DNA of 52,876 bases from Lysobacterales bacterium (GCA_028289465.1 JANQPM010000011.1:1-52876), one strand, 5' to 3'. Shown: positions 24,635-35,000, counted from the stretch's first letter. The notes: generated by a model not told the origin, from the letters alone. Program-made: numbers and translations.

Positions 24635-27095
24635 CACCCGGGCGCATGAACGCCGGACAGATGAACACCGGGCGCATTGTTTTCATTGCGCCGAACCGAT
24701 TCCGCGCGGTTGTCGCCTGACGGTTACGCTGGACGACGGTCAGCACCCGGTCTGCTGTGCCGGCTGTCAGGCAGTCGTTCAGACCATCGTCGGTCATCAC
24801 CTGGAACGCTACTATCAGCATCGCGAACAGCCGTCCGTAAAACCGGACGAACAAGCGAGTGTCGACTGGGCCGCGTTTGACCGGGATCCACGCTACTGGG
24901 GTAAGCCGGCAGGCGCCGGAAAGTGGCAACTGGCGCTGCTGCTTGACGGCATCCGCTGCGCGGCATGCGTCTGGCTGATCCAGTCCGGGCTCGGGCGCTT
25001 AAGCGGTGTGTCTTCAATCGACATCGATCTGGTCAGCGGTTACACGGAAATCACCTGGGACTCGGAGTCGTTAACGCTCAGCAGGCTGATGGCCGCCATT
25101 CAGCGGCTTGGCTACCGGCCGCATCTGCTTCAGCATGACGAACTTGAGAATCGGCACAAGCAGCACCAGCGACGGGCGCTGACCCGGCTGCTGGTCGCCG
25201 GTCTTGGCATGATGCAGGTCATGATGTATGCCGTCGGTCTGTATGCCGGCGACTTTCAGGGAATGTCTGACAACGCCAGGCGGTTTCTGGAAGGCGTCAG
25301 CCTGCTGGTGACCACCCCGGTGGTGTTTTATGCGGCGCGGCCGTTCTTCGCTGCCGCCTGGCGCAATCTGAAAGCGGGCCAACTCGGCATGGACGTGCCG
25401 GTGTCCCTGGCTATCGGCCTGGCCTACGGCATTAGCTGCTGGCACTACGTCCGCGGCGCGGGGGCGCTGTATTTCGACTCGGTGGTGATGTTTGTCTTCT
25501 TCCTGACCCTGGCGCGCTATCTGGAAATGCGCCTCAATCACAAGAATCTGAGCCTGTCCCAGGCCTTCGGCCGGCTATTGCCAAGCACGGCCCGCCGGTG
25601 GACCGGTGCCGAACTGCAAACCGTCCCGGCGCTGGACCTGGTGCCCGGCGACCATATTGAAGTTCCGCCGGGCGAGGTGTTTCCGGCCGACGGGGTCATC
25701 GTGAACGGCGAAACCGAGGCGGACGAAGCATTGATTACCGGAGAAGCCATACCGGTGGCCAAACGGACGGGCAGCCGGGTGATCGCCGGCAGCGGCAACC
25801 TGGGTCAGCCGGTCAGAGTGGAGGTCAAAAAAACCGGCCCGGACAATACCGCCAACCGGCTGGCGGAAAAAGTATTGGCTGCACAGTTGCAACGACCGCA
25901 GCGGGTGCAGTTGGCCAATCGCCTGGCCAAACATTTTACTGCGCTGGTGTTGCTGATCGCCGGGGCTGTCGCGTGGCGCTGGATCGGCTATGCGCCCGAC
26001 CGGGCGCTGTCAGTGGTGCTCTCGGTACTGGTGGTAAGCTGCCCTTGTGCATTGTCGCTGGCAACGCCGGCTGCGCTGGCAGCCGCCAATCGGCGCCTGT
26101 TGAAATCCGGCCTGCTGATCACACGCAATAAAGTTGTCGAGACTCTGAATCAGATTCGGCATGTGGTGTTCGACAAAACCGGCACGCTGACCCGTGGCCG
26201 GCCAACGGTAACGGCCGTTGAATTGAGCCCGGCGGGACAGGCATTCGGGCGGCGCGGTGTGCTGGCCGTAATCGCGGCGCTGGAGCGCCACTCCGAGCAC
26301 CCGGTGGCCGCCGCGTTCGATACGTATTCGGATTCGAATTTGCACGCGTCGAATGTGCGGCTGGAAAAGGGGCAGGGTTTGTCCGGAACCGTGGCCGGCG
26401 AGCACTACCGTATCGGACCGGCGGACCGCGCGAAACAGCAGGCTCATGCCGCAACCGCCATTCGATTGTCCGGTCCGGCCGGCGAACTCGCCATCTGCTA
26501 CCTGAACGACGATCTGCGCGTCGATGCGAAGCACTGCGTCGAGCGCTTGCGCGAGGCGGGGCTAAACCTGCATCTGCTGACCGGGGACGGGCAGGGCGTG
26601 GCGCAATCGGTAGCCGATGAAGTCGCGCTAGGCACTGTGAAGTGGAAGCAAACGCCGGAAGATAAAGTAAACTATATCAAGCAATTACAAAGGGATTCGG
26701 ATGCAGTCCTGATGGTCGGTGATGGGATCAATGATGCGCCGGTATTGGCCGCTGCGGATGCTTCGGTTGCGGTCCACGGCGCAACCCAACTGGCCAAGAG
26801 TTCGGCCGATATCCTGCTGGCCAAGGATCGGTTGATGCCGCTGGTCGATGCATTTGCCATTGCCAGGATCACGCGCCGGGTTCTGCGCCAGAACATGGCT
26901 TGGGCGATCGGCTATAACCTGTTTGCCATTCCGTTTGCAGCCATGGGCTGGGTTGCGCCGTGGATGGCGGCGATCGGTATGTCAGTCAGTTCCCTGATCG
27001 TGGTGTTGAATGCCAGCCGCATTGCCCGGTATCGCAGGTTCGACGATACGCCTGAAAGCCACCCGTCCGTACCGCTGCTGCAGGTGTCGACATGA
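24612..27095 (+). CDS. ccoI: Copper-transporting P-type ATPase for cbb3 oxidase (CcoI)
   Basis: CcoI is a copper P1B-type ATPase that supplies the oxidase. This protein of about 827 residues has a Cys/His-rich N-terminus (HCFHCAEPIP, CCAGCQAV), a heavy-metal-associated domain with the CAACVW motif, eight membrane helices, the metal site SCPCALSLATP and the phosphorylation motif DKTGTLT, then VGDGINDAPVLAAA. The start is uncertain: GTG at 24612 has a GGAAG six bases upstream and removes an Arg/Pro-rich extension read from 24582. The stop overlaps ccoS by four bases. Confidence 0.93.
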   Translation: MTRSNTTDTRAHERRTDEHRAHCFHCAEPIPRGCRLTVTLDDGQHPVCCAGCQAVVQTIVGHHLERYYQHREQPSVKPDEQASVDWAAFDRDPRYWGKPAGAGKWQLALLLDGIRCAACVWLIQSGLGRLSGVSSIDIDLVSGYTEITWDSESLTLSRLMAAIQRLGYRPHLLQHDELENRHKQHQRRALTRLLVAGLGMMQVMMYAVGLYAGDFQGMSDNARRFLEGVSLLVTTPVVFYAARPFFAAAWRNLKAGQLGMDVPVSLAIGLAYGISCWHYVRGAGALYFDSVVMFVFFLTLARYLEMRLNHKNLSLSQAFGRLLPSTARRWTGAELQTVPALDLVPGDHIEVPPGEVFPADGVIVNGETEADEALITGEAIPVAKRTGSRVIAGSGNLGQPVRVEVKKTGPDNTANRLAEKVLAAQLQRPQRVQLANRLAKHFTALVLLIAGAVAWRWIGYAPDRALSVVLSVLVVSCPCALSLATPAALAAANRRLLKSGLLITRNKVVETLNQIRHVVFDKTGTLTRGRPTVTAVELSPAGQAFGRRGVLAVIAALERHSEHPVAAAFDTYSDSNLHASNVRLEKGQGLSGTVAGEHYRIGPADRAKQQAHAATAIRLSGPAGELAICYLNDDLRVDAKHCVERLREAGLNLHLLTGDGQGVAQSVADEVALGTVKWKQTPEDKVNYIKQLQRDSDAVLMVGDGINDAPVLAAADASVAVHGATQLAKSSADILLAKDRLMPLVDAFAIARITRRVLRQNMAWAIGYNLFAIPFAAMGWVAPWMAAIGMSVSSLIVVLNASRIARYRRFDDTPESHPSVPLLQVST

Positions 27096-27271
27096 GTATG
27101 ATCTATGTGCTGATACCGCTGGCCCTGGTGCTGGTCTTGGTGGCTGTCGCTGCGTTTGTCTGGGCCACCCGGTCTGGGCAGTTCGATGACATGGATACCC
27201 CGGCCTGGCGTATCGTGCTGGATGACGACCGCGAGCCCGGCACGGAATTCCGGCAACCGCCCCCGGACTAA
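27092..27271 (+). CDS. ccoS: cbb3 oxidase assembly protein CcoS
   Basis: CcoS is a small membrane protein required for haem and copper insertion into CcoN. The 59-residue protein has one membrane helix (IYVLIPLALVLVLVAVAAFVW) and the conserved FDDMDTPAWRIVLDDD segment. The start is coupled to ccoI by an ATGA overlap. Confidence 0.9.
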   Translation: MSMIYVLIPLALVLVLVAVAAFVWATRSGQFDDMDTPAWRIVLDDDREPGTEFRQPPPD

Positions 27272-27278
27272 CCCGCAG

Positions 27279-27992
27279 ATGCTGAGCGTACTGACCACCG
27301 CCTGGCTGGCCGGGTTACTCGGCAGCGGTCACTGTCTTGGGATGTGCGGCGGCATCGCCGCTGCGAGGAGTGTTGCCCAAGAGCGTGGCGGTCAATCCGG
27401 GCAGTCTCAATCCCGCTGGTTAAAGCCGCTGCATTTCAACCTTGGCCGAATCACCACTTACAGCATTCTGGGCGCTGCCGTCGGCGGTATCACCGGCGCG
27501 GTCGGAACCCTCAGCGGCTTGCAGCAATGGGGGCTGATTCTGCGGCTGCTGACCGCATTGCTGATCTTCCTGATCGGTTGCCAGTACCTGTTCCGCATCG
27601 CAGTACTCGCATGGATAGAGCGTACCGGTGCCAAAGCGTGGCGCCTGATCACCAACAGCGGCCAGCGGTTGCGGACAGGTCATTCCAGCGCGTTTATTCA
27701 GGGTTTGTATTGGGGCGGTTTGCCCTGCGGATTGGTCTATACCTTGCTGCTGATGGCTGCATCCAGCGGCAGTTGGTACGCCGGTGCCGCGGTGATGGCC
27801 GCGTTCGGGCTGGGCACGCTGCCGGCGATGCTGGCGACCAGCACCGCCGCACCGACACTGCTGCAATGGCAACGCACCCCCCATATTCGCGCGATCATCG
27901 GCATCGCGATGTTGTTGTTTGCCGTATGGACTGCCGTTTTCGCGCTGATGCACGCCGGCTATCTCGGCGGCGAGACGCATCACCACCACTGA
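27279..27992 (+). CDS. TauE/SafE-family membrane protein (DsbD-like fold)
   Basis: This 237-residue protein has about six membrane helices and the pattern GSGHCLGMCGGI, a Cys-containing membrane motif, near the N-terminus; the C-terminus ends in HHHH preceded by Gly-Glu-Thr. This is the SafE/UPF-type protein that often follows ccoS in gammaproteobacteria and is suspected to carry copper or reductant for the oxidase. The longer frame from 27156 overlaps ccoS in another frame and is discarded; the ATG at 27279 begins the first helix. Confidence 0.85.
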   Translation: MLSVLTTAWLAGLLGSGHCLGMCGGIAAARSVAQERGGQSGQSQSRWLKPLHFNLGRITTYSILGAAVGGITGAVGTLSGLQQWGLILRLLTALLIFLIGCQYLFRIAVLAWIERTGAKAWRLITNSGQRLRTGHSSAFIQGLYWGGLPCGLVYTLLLMAASSGSWYAGAAVMAAFGLGTLPAMLATSTAAPTLLQWQRTPHIRAIIGIAMLLFAVWTAVFALMHAGYLGGETHHHH

Positions 27993-28160
27993 GCGAATGC
28001 GCCGTCATCGCGGGCGGTAGCGCGCTGTTCTATAGTTAGGGCGTAAAGGCGTTAAACGTAAAGGGTCGCTCTACCACGCGCAGCGATCCCGATGCCGGTA
28101 TGCACTCGATGTCGACATCCAAGGGGGCAGGGGACAGCTTTCAACCGCATTCAGCCAAAC

Positions 28161-28184
28161 CGATGCCGGAGAAACCCGGCATCG
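28161..28184 (+). other. 9-bp-stem hairpin upstream of the 116-aa gene
   Basis: CGATGCCGG, a six-base loop AGAAAC, then CCGGCATCG form a perfect stem. It has no T-tract, so it is not a classical terminator, and it sits 42 bp before the ATG at 28227 in what should be the 5' untranslated region. Confidence 0.6.
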
Positions 28185-28226
28185 CACACAGTCAGCACCG
28201 TGATCAGCAAATTAAAGGAGGGCATC

Positions 28227-28577
28227 ATGGCAAACTCATCATCACCTTGTACCACAGTAGCGAAAGGCAGCGTCGGTGAATCCGGCGCGTCCGCGATGGT
28301 CCATCACCAGGTAGACGGCAAGATCGCCAAGAACATGGTATTGCGCAACGACCATAGCGACCTGTGCCCGAATACCGGTGTGGTTGCGGTGCTGGTCATC
28401 AACGGTGAACCTGCTGCATACGGCAACATTACCAAGCCGGGCTCGTCTATTCAGGCCGAGGCACAGCCCGACGATCATGTCGTCGCCATCGTACATACCG
28501 TACCGCTGTTTAACAATATCGTCTGTGTCCGGCTAGGGAACCTGCACTTTATTCTGGATGAATGTGATTTTGTCTAG
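28227..28577 (+). CDS. Unrecognised 116-aa protein with four Cys
   Basis: I do not recognise this protein. It has 116 residues, no signal peptide or membrane helix, and contains Cys at 8, 47, 100 and 113 with several His (26, 27, 43, 84, 90, 107). A central beta-rich stretch (NTGVVAVLVINGEPAAYGNI, DDHVVAIVHTVPLFNNIVCVRLG) suggests a small beta-sandwich or jelly roll. AAAGGAGGG is a strong ribosome-binding site that fixes the start at 28227. It stands alone between the cco block and a convergent DUF3179 gene. The upstream in-frame extension to 28092 has no ribosome-binding site and carries the hairpin. Confidence 0.8.
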   Translation: MANSSSPCTTVAKGSVGESGASAMVHHQVDGKIAKNMVLRNDHSDLCPNTGVVAVLVINGEPAAYGNITKPGSSIQAEAQPDDHVVAIVHTVPLFNNIVCVRLGNLHFILDECDFV

Positions 28578-28587
28578 AAGTTATCAG

Positions 28588-29592
28588 TTATTGGGCACGA
28601 AAAATTTCGGTGTTCGGGTAAAACGCGTACCAGGCGAACCAATAGGCTGATACGCCGGGCAGTAAGCCGCCATTCTGATCGGTGATATACGCACTGCGGC
28701 GGTCAGGATTGAAATACACTCTGACCGGCTTGCCGGCAACGGAATCGCCTAAATGCGGCTGGTTCGACTCGCGGAAATGGGTCTCCAGTTCTGCGAACGG
28801 CCAGGCTCGCTGGCGATCGCCAACCACCAGGCCGATCACGCCGGATTTGGCGGGGTAGAGCGCGTTGCTGGCCGTTACCGGGTAGAACAGTCCTTCGTTT
28901 AGCGCATAATCGGCATACGGATCGCGGGTATAGTCGCGCCGGTAGCCGGTTTGCGGGGAAAGCACCTCGGTATCGGGGTATTGGGCCCTCCATTGGTCCC
29001 AGGTCGTATGCACGACGGGTACCGGCACCAACTTTTGACCGCGATAATCGCCGCTGATCGCTTCTCCGGTGATCTGAGACCAGACCGATTCGGTTTCCCT
29101 GTCGTACATCAGCAGATCGTTGTTATACAACAGGCCGGAGACACCAAAGCGTAAAGGCCGGCCGGCCAGCGTTGATTCATACACAATGCCGGTTCTGCAT
29201 AACGGGCAGTAAGTCACCGCGACAGCCCGGCCGGAAAAGCGATCGTTGACAATCTCATGGTGGTTCAGAATCTTGACCGGGTAAGCGCGCGACCCGGCTT
29301 CACCGGCCAAACCGACTACCCAATCGGCCTCGTTCATGAAATCCGCCGACTCGGCAGCGATAAATCGAGGTCGGTCGATGGCCGGAATATTATCGCGCCG
29401 TAGTAAGCCATATTCGATACGTTCGATAGGAATCGTGCTGCCTTCAAGGTCGAATCCGTTGAACTCGGCCGCTATATCGGCCGCGCCGGTCAAATACTGG
29501 GTAAGCCGAAAAGCCGCAAAAACCAGCAAAGCCGGATAGATCACCCATCTGAGTTTTCGGTTGCGGAACACGGTTGGGTTCAGCTTGTTCAC
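28588..29592 (-). CDS. DUF3179 domain-containing protein
   Basis: This protein of about 334 residues carries the DUF3179 pattern: a hydrophobic N-terminal anchor (WVIYPALLVFAAFRL), then YPVKILNHHEIVND, VAVTYCPLCRTGIVYE, YDRETESVWSQITGEAISGDYRG and TGYRRDYTRDPY. The conserved CPLCRTG motif looks metal- or redox-binding. Function is unknown. A GTG at 29592 follows a GGAG site and is preferred to the TTG at 29613. It is convergent with the preceding gene and divergent from the dif region. Confidence 0.88.
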   Translation of the reverse strand: MNKLNPTVFRNRKLRWVIYPALLVFAAFRLTQYLTGAADIAAEFNGFDLEGSTIPIERIEYGLLRRDNIPAIDRPRFIAAESADFMNEADWVVGLAGEAGSRAYPVKILNHHEIVNDRFSGRAVAVTYCPLCRTGIVYESTLAGRPLRFGVSGLLYNNDLLMYDRETESVWSQITGEAISGDYRGQKLVPVPVVHTTWDQWRAQYPDTEVLSPQTGYRRDYTRDPYADYALNEGLFYPVTASNALYPAKSGVIGLVVGDRQRAWPFAELETHFRESNQPHLGDSVAGKPVRVYFNPDRRSAYITDQNGGLLPGVSAYWFAWYAFYPNTEIFRAQ

Positions 29593-29963
29593 GAAACACT
29601 CCGAATATGCCAATTTCGATCAAGACCGGCAGGCGCGACGCTCACTTGCAAGATCGTTCTGACCGATAAGGCGGTATTTGATGGAAAGAGGCGAGGCTCA
29701 GGAGCTTTCTGATGAGCAAGCTTATAACTTCGCATAATGTATATTATGTTAAATAATAAATAAACAGGTATTCCTTACAAGCTGCCACCGGAATACGTAT
29801 CTGGGTCTGCTGTAAATATAAATATCAATAGTTTATGGAACTTATATGAAGTGTTTCCTGATATATCACTCAAAACCGATATATTCTTCTTCAGAACATT
29901 GCCTGTCTACGCGACAATCGTCTAAACTCAGGCCATGGCTGTATACCGTACTCATAACCGGGT
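29593..29963. other. AT-rich intergenic region containing the dif site
   Basis: This 371-bp gap is markedly AT-rich compared with its neighbours. Apart from the dif site at 29727-29754 no gene or clear promoter was seen. A 73-codon frame at 29846-30067 runs into the next gene in another phase and lacks protein-like character. Confidence 0.7.
29727..29754 (+). other. dif: Chromosome dimer resolution site dif
   Basis: The 28-mer consists of a XerC arm ACTTCGCATAA, a central TGTATA and a XerD arm TTATGTTAAAT. The last 24 bases are identical to the Escherichia coli dif site as I remember it, and only three of the first four differ. It lies in non-coding sequence at a point where gene orientation and the FtsK-orienting octamers switch strand, which marks the replication terminus. 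Confidence 0.92.
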
Positions 29964-30569
29964 ATGCCAATGACTCTTCGACAAATGGTCGCCATATCGC
30001 TGGCGACATTGCTGGTGCTGTCCTGCGCCACCCATACACCCGCACCGCTGTCCATCACACTGGCTAATGATTCTGCGGCCGAGCAGGCAGCACACAGGCA
30101 GCTACAGCGGCTGTTGGATCGGTACGATCTGTCACCGTGGTTTTTCACCGCCAGGGTCCTGATTGACGAGAACACCCGCATTCCGCACAGCCACCCTGTT
30201 CTGACGCTGACTGCCCGCACAACAAACGACAACGCCGCGCTGGCAACGTTTATTCATGAACAACTGCACTGGTACCTGGAAGCCAAAGACCCGCAAGTGC
30301 AGCAGGCCGTTGCGGTATTGAAACAGCGCTACCCGGAGGCGCCGGTACGCGGCAGTCAGGGTGCGCGGAGCACGTTCAGCACCTATCTGCATTTGTTGAA
30401 CTGCTGGTTGGAACTGGATGCGATGGCGCGGCTGGTCGGAGAGCAGGCGGCACGGGAAACCCTGGCCGACTGGAACCATTACCGCTGGATTTATGACCGG
30501 GTATTGAACGAAACCGATGCGATCGGCGATGTTGTGAGGCGGTTTGGCCTGGACCCGCTCGCGCCATAA
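29964..30569 (+). CDS. Lipoprotein with HExxH motif
   Basis: This 201-residue protein starts with a lipoprotein signal (MVAISLATLLVLSC, lipobox Cys21), so it should be anchored to a membrane. It contains FIHEQLHWYLE, an HExxH zinc-protease motif (His98-Glu99, His102), and a Trp/Tyr-rich C-terminal region (LADWNHYRWIYDRVL). No third ligand can be assigned with certainty; the Glu in WYLEAK is a candidate. I do not recognise the family. It is the first gene on the right of dif. Confidence 0.75.
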   Translation: MPMTLRQMVAISLATLLVLSCATHTPAPLSITLANDSAAEQAAHRQLQRLLDRYDLSPWFFTARVLIDENTRIPHSHPVLTLTARTTNDNAALATFIHEQLHWYLEAKDPQVQQAVAVLKQRYPEAPVRGSQGARSTFSTYLHLLNCWLELDAMARLVGEQAARETLADWNHYRWIYDRVLNETDAIGDVVRRFGLDPLAP

Positions 30570-30602
30570 TCCGAGCGGGAAATGGGTGTTTTTAACGCCG
30601 GC

Positions 30603-31853
30603 CTACCAGTCCACCGCCTGCCGGGAAATCGGCATGGTCATGCAGCGACAGCCGCCGCCTCCGCGTGACAGTTCGGAGCCGTCCATCGTAATGGCCAGCG
30701 GCCGGTTAGCTTCAATCTTCGCTTTGCCGCCGATAACGTCCTCGGCCTTCAATATCTCGAAACCGTGGTTGGATAATTCCTCGATGGTTGCGAAATTGTG
30801 CTCGTAGCCGATGATCTGGCCGGGTGCAAAGGTAAAGAAATTAGCACCGCTTTGCCATTGTTCGCGCTCCTGGCGCAGCGGATCCTTGCCACCGCAGCGA
30901 ATCGGCGTCAAATCCAGCCCCTGGGTGCGCAGCGCTTCGAGAATATCCGGATACTCCACAATCCGTTTCACATCGTCGCCCTTGAAATGCACATGGATCG
31001 CGCGGCACTTTCGGCCCCCGGTAATTAACGGCGGGAAGACCATGCATTTGTCTTTGTCCAGCATGGTGAAAATCATATCCAGATGGATGGTTGCCCGCTG
31101 CTTCGGTATCTCGACCACGATGAAATTGGCCACCCTGCCCTTGCTGGCCATCTTGCGCATCAGCACATCAATGCCGGCGGCCGTGGTCCGTTCGGAATAG
31201 CCGATTACCACCAGGTCGTCGCGAATGACCAGCAGATCTCCACCTTCGATTGTCACTTCCTGATCCGGTCGGGCGGTGCCGTCGAAGTAGAAACCCGCAG
31301 AATTGATCTTCGGATGGTATTTGTAGATAGCTTTGAGCAATAAGGCCTCTGCAAAACGCGCTTTATAGGCCATGGAGCCGATGATTACCCGGTTATTCAC
31401 GCACATGGTTGCATCCCGCGTGAAAAATGCGTTCGGCAGCGGCGGTATCACATGCCGCAGCGGGCTCAGGAATTTCTCCAGGCTGTCCTCGCGCATCGGT
31501 GTGCCCTGGAACAACTGATCGGCAAGCGCATCATTTGGCGTTTCCAGCAACTCGTCAAACATGTCACGGCACTGGTACAAATCGCATAGTTCGCTTAACA
31601 GTGCATGCTTGACTTTCTCCAGATCTAGTACCTGGCGCAGCAAGTCGCGAAACTCCAGGACCTGGGTCACCTTATCCAGTACGCCGGTCAACTGACGATG
31701 TTCCTGAAGCGCCAGCGGCAGGCTTAAAATATCGTCGTATAGCACCTCAGCGGCTGTGGCCGGGGTCATATTTTCGATTTCCTGGCCCGGCCGGTGGACC
31801 ATGACGTACTCCAGTTGGCCAATTTCGGAGTTCAGGCGGATATCAACGCTCAT
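30603..31853 (-). CDS. arcA: Arginine deiminase
   Basis: Arginine deiminase converts arginine to citrulline and ammonia. The 416-residue protein has the family motifs FTRDAT, EGGDLLVIRDD, RATIHLDMIFTMLD and the C-terminal GGGGCRCMTMP with catalytic Cys404. Length fits. It stands alone: no arcB, arcC or arcD is in the window, so this is not the usual energy-yielding operon; the product may serve arginine breakdown or another purpose. Its promoter should lie in the gap to 32072, which includes the AT palindrome GAATATATATTC at 31977. Confidence 0.94.
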   Translation of the reverse strand: MSVDIRLNSEIGQLEYVMVHRPGQEIENMTPATAAEVLYDDILSLPLALQEHRQLTGVLDKVTQVLEFRDLLRQVLDLEKVKHALLSELCDLYQCRDMFDELLETPNDALADQLFQGTPMREDSLEKFLSPLRHVIPPLPNAFFTRDATMCVNNRVIIGSMAYKARFAEALLLKAIYKYHPKINSAGFYFDGTARPDQEVTIEGGDLLVIRDDLVVIGYSERTTAAGIDVLMRKMASKGRVANFIVVEIPKQRATIHLDMIFTMLDKDKCMVFPPLITGGRKCRAIHVHFKGDDVKRIVEYPDILEALRTQGLDLTPIRCGGKDPLRQEREQWQSGANFFTFAPGQIIGYEHNFATIEELSNHGFEILKAEDVIGGKAKIEANRPLAITMDGSELSRGGGGCRCMTMPISRQAVDW

Positions 31854-31976
31854 GCTGGTACAGGTTCCGGTGACTTCTCGGGCGGCTACAGTAGCAAAGC
31901 CTCTCTCCTTTGGCCACTCGCCGCAGTGGCCAGATACAGAAAATTTTCAGGTCGCTTTTGCATTAGCCGCGATCCG

Positions 31977-31988
31977 GAATATATATTC
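31977..31988. promoter_or_regulatory. AT palindrome in the arcA upstream region
   Basis: GAATATATATTC is a perfect 12-bp palindrome 124 bp before the arcA start on the minus strand. It could be an operator or -10 region. Confidence 0.3.
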
Positions 31989-32072
31989 TGCCGTCAGTGC
32001 GCGGTAATCCAATGCCTATAAAGCTCCGCGGCAATTGACCACCTGTGCGGCCTTGCTGTAACGCTGTATAGA

Positions 32073-35000
32073 TCAATGCGCTTCAACTGGCTGTTGTTCA
32101 AGCGTTAACTTTTTCCACAGATAGAAAACCACGGGCAACACCAATAGCGTTAACAGAACGGCACTGACCATGCCGCCGACCATCGGAGCTGCCAAGCGGC
32201 TCATTACTTCGGAACCCGTGCCTGAGCCCAGCATGATGGGTATCAGCCCGATAATGGTGGCACAGGCGGTCATCAGTACTGGCCTGACGCGCACGGCGGC
32301 TCCGGTTAGCACCGCAGCAAAAAGTACAGGTGTTGACAGCCTGCCGCCGGGTGCGTGTTTTCGGCATTGTTCCTGCCAGGCTTGATTTAAGTACACCAGC
32401 ATTATGACTCCGGTTTCGACTGCAACGCCGGCAAGCGCAATCGTGCCCACTCCCACCGCAACGGAAAAATTAAAGTCCAGCCAATACATTAACCAAAAAC
32501 TGCCGACCAGGGACAGGGGTAATGTCCCCATCAATATCAGCACGGGTGCAAGCTGTCGAAAGTTAAGGTAGAGCAACACAACGATAATCGCCAGCGTGAG
32601 CGGCACAACGTAGGTGAGCTTCTCAATAGCGCGCAGCATGTACTCGTACTGACCTGACCAATTGATGGAGTAGCCGGGCGGCAATGTCAGTTGTTCGGCG
32701 ACTACTTGCGTGGCGCGCTCGACGTAACTGCCGATATCCACGCCTTTGATATCGACAAATACCCAGCCGTTTACACGCGAATTTTCACTTTTTATTCCCG
32801 GTGGACCCTCTTCAATGGACACGGTAGCGACGTCGCCAAGGGCAATCCGCTGCCCTAGTTGTGTGACTATGGGAAGCAGTGCCAGTTGCTCGGGTGAGTT
32901 GCGATAGGACTGTGGATAACGGATGTTAACCGGGTATCGCTCCAAGCCTTCAACCGTTTGGGTAACATTGATACCGCCAATGGCGGACGCGATAACCTGT
33001 TGCACATCGGCAATATTCAGGCCGAAGCGGGATGCACTTTCCCGGTTGATATCGACTTTAATATAGCGGCCACCGGCGACCCGTTCAGAATATACCGATG
33101 CCGTACCGGGCAGATCCGCAAGTATCTCCTCCAATTGCCGGCCTATGTCTTGGATAGCGTTGAGATCAGCGCCGGCAATCTTAATGCCGACCGGTGTTTT
33201 GATACCGGTGGCCAGCATGTCGATACGGGTTTTAATCGGCATCACCCAGGCGTTTGTCACGCCGGGCAGTTTGACCAGCGCATCCAGTTCCTTTCTTATC
33301 GACTCGGAGGTAACACCCGGGCGCCAATCGCTCCTGTCTTTCAATTGTATAAACGTCTCAATCATGGTCAGTGGTGCAGGATCAGTGGCGGTCTCGGCAC
33401 GGCCGATCTTGCCAAATACCGTCTTGACTTCGGGCACCGTACGAATCAGCTTGTCCGTTTGCTGCAGCAACTCCCGCGCTTTACCGATGGAAATGCCCGG
33501 GTACGTTGTAGGCATATACATCAAATCGCCCTCATCCAGCGGCGGGATAAATTCACTGCCGATATGCTGTAGCGGCCACCAAGTACTGGCTCCAATAAGC
33601 AGCGCGACAAGCAGTGTGGTTTTGGGAAACGTCAATACGGCTTTGAGTATCGGTTTATAAGACTGAACGAGAAAGCGATTGACCGGATTTTCCTTCTCGC
33701 CACGTACACGACCGCGGATGAAATAGCCCATCAGCACCGGCACCAGCGTAATGGCCAATGCCGCGGCAGCGGCCATGGCGTAAGTTTTGGTAAATGCCAG
33801 CGGGGAAAACATGCGCCCTTCCTGGGCCTCCAGGGTGAATACCGGCAAGAAACTGACGGTGATTATCAGCAGGCTGAAAAACAGTGCCGGCCCAACCTCG
33901 GAGGCGGAATCGGCAACTATCTGCCAACGGTTTTGCGCAGTAACCGTCTGACGTTCCATATGTTTATGCATGTTTTCGATCAGCACGATCGCGCCATCGA
34001 TCATCGCACCGATGGCGATAGCAATACCGCCTAACGACATGATATTGGCGTTTAATCCCTGCATATACATCACGATGAACGCCGCGAGAATGCCAATCGG
34101 CAAACTGATCATCGCTACCAGCGAGGAACGCAGATGGAGCAAAAACACGATGCACACCAGGCCCACCATGGCCAGTTCCTCGAGAAGTTTTTGCCAGAGA
34201 TTATCCACCGCACGTTCGATCAAGCCGGAACGGTCATATACGGTGACTATTTCGACGCCGTCAGGGAGCCCTTGCTTTAATGTAGCCAGCTTGGCCTTGA
34301 CGCCATCAATGGTCTGCTGTGCGTTTTCGCCAAAACGCATCACAACGACGCCGCCGACGGTTTCACCTTCGCCATTGAGTTCTGCAATGCCGCGCCGCAT
34401 TTGTGGGCCGATGCCGATATCTGCAATGTCACCCAGGCGCAGCGGTGTGCCTTGGTGGTTGACGCCCAGCGGAATACGCATGAGGTCTTGCTCGCTTTGA
34501 ATATAGCCTGAGGAGCGCACCATGTATTCCGCCTCGGCCATTTCCACAACTGACGCACCGACCTCCTGGTTGGCCCGCTTGATCGCCATTTGGATATGCG
34601 CCAGCGGAATATCATAGGCGCGCAGTTTTTCCGGGTTAACTGTGACTTGGTACTGTTTGACCATGCCACCGACAGCAGCGACCTCGGAGACACCCGGTAC
34701 GGCCTGTAATTCGTATTTCAGGAACCAGTCCTGAATCGAGCGCAATTGACTGATATCGTGCTGACCCGTGCGGTCAACCAATGCGTATAAGTAGATCCAA
34801 CCGACGCCGGTGGCATCCGGCCCCAGCCGGGGCTGCGCATTAGCGGGTAGCGAAGGTGCGGCCTGGCCCAGGTACTCCAGTACCCGGGAACGCGCCCAAT
34901 ACAGATCAGTATCTTCATCAAAAATCACATAGACATAAGAGTCGCCGAAAAAGGAGTAGCCGCGAACGGTCACCGCGCCGGGTACCGATAGCATGGCGGT

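Noticed and set aside
29724..29755. A loxP-like site (ATAACTTCG-ATA)
   Set aside because: The resemblance is partial and overlaps the dif site; the second inverted arm is absent and the 28-mer matches dif throughout.
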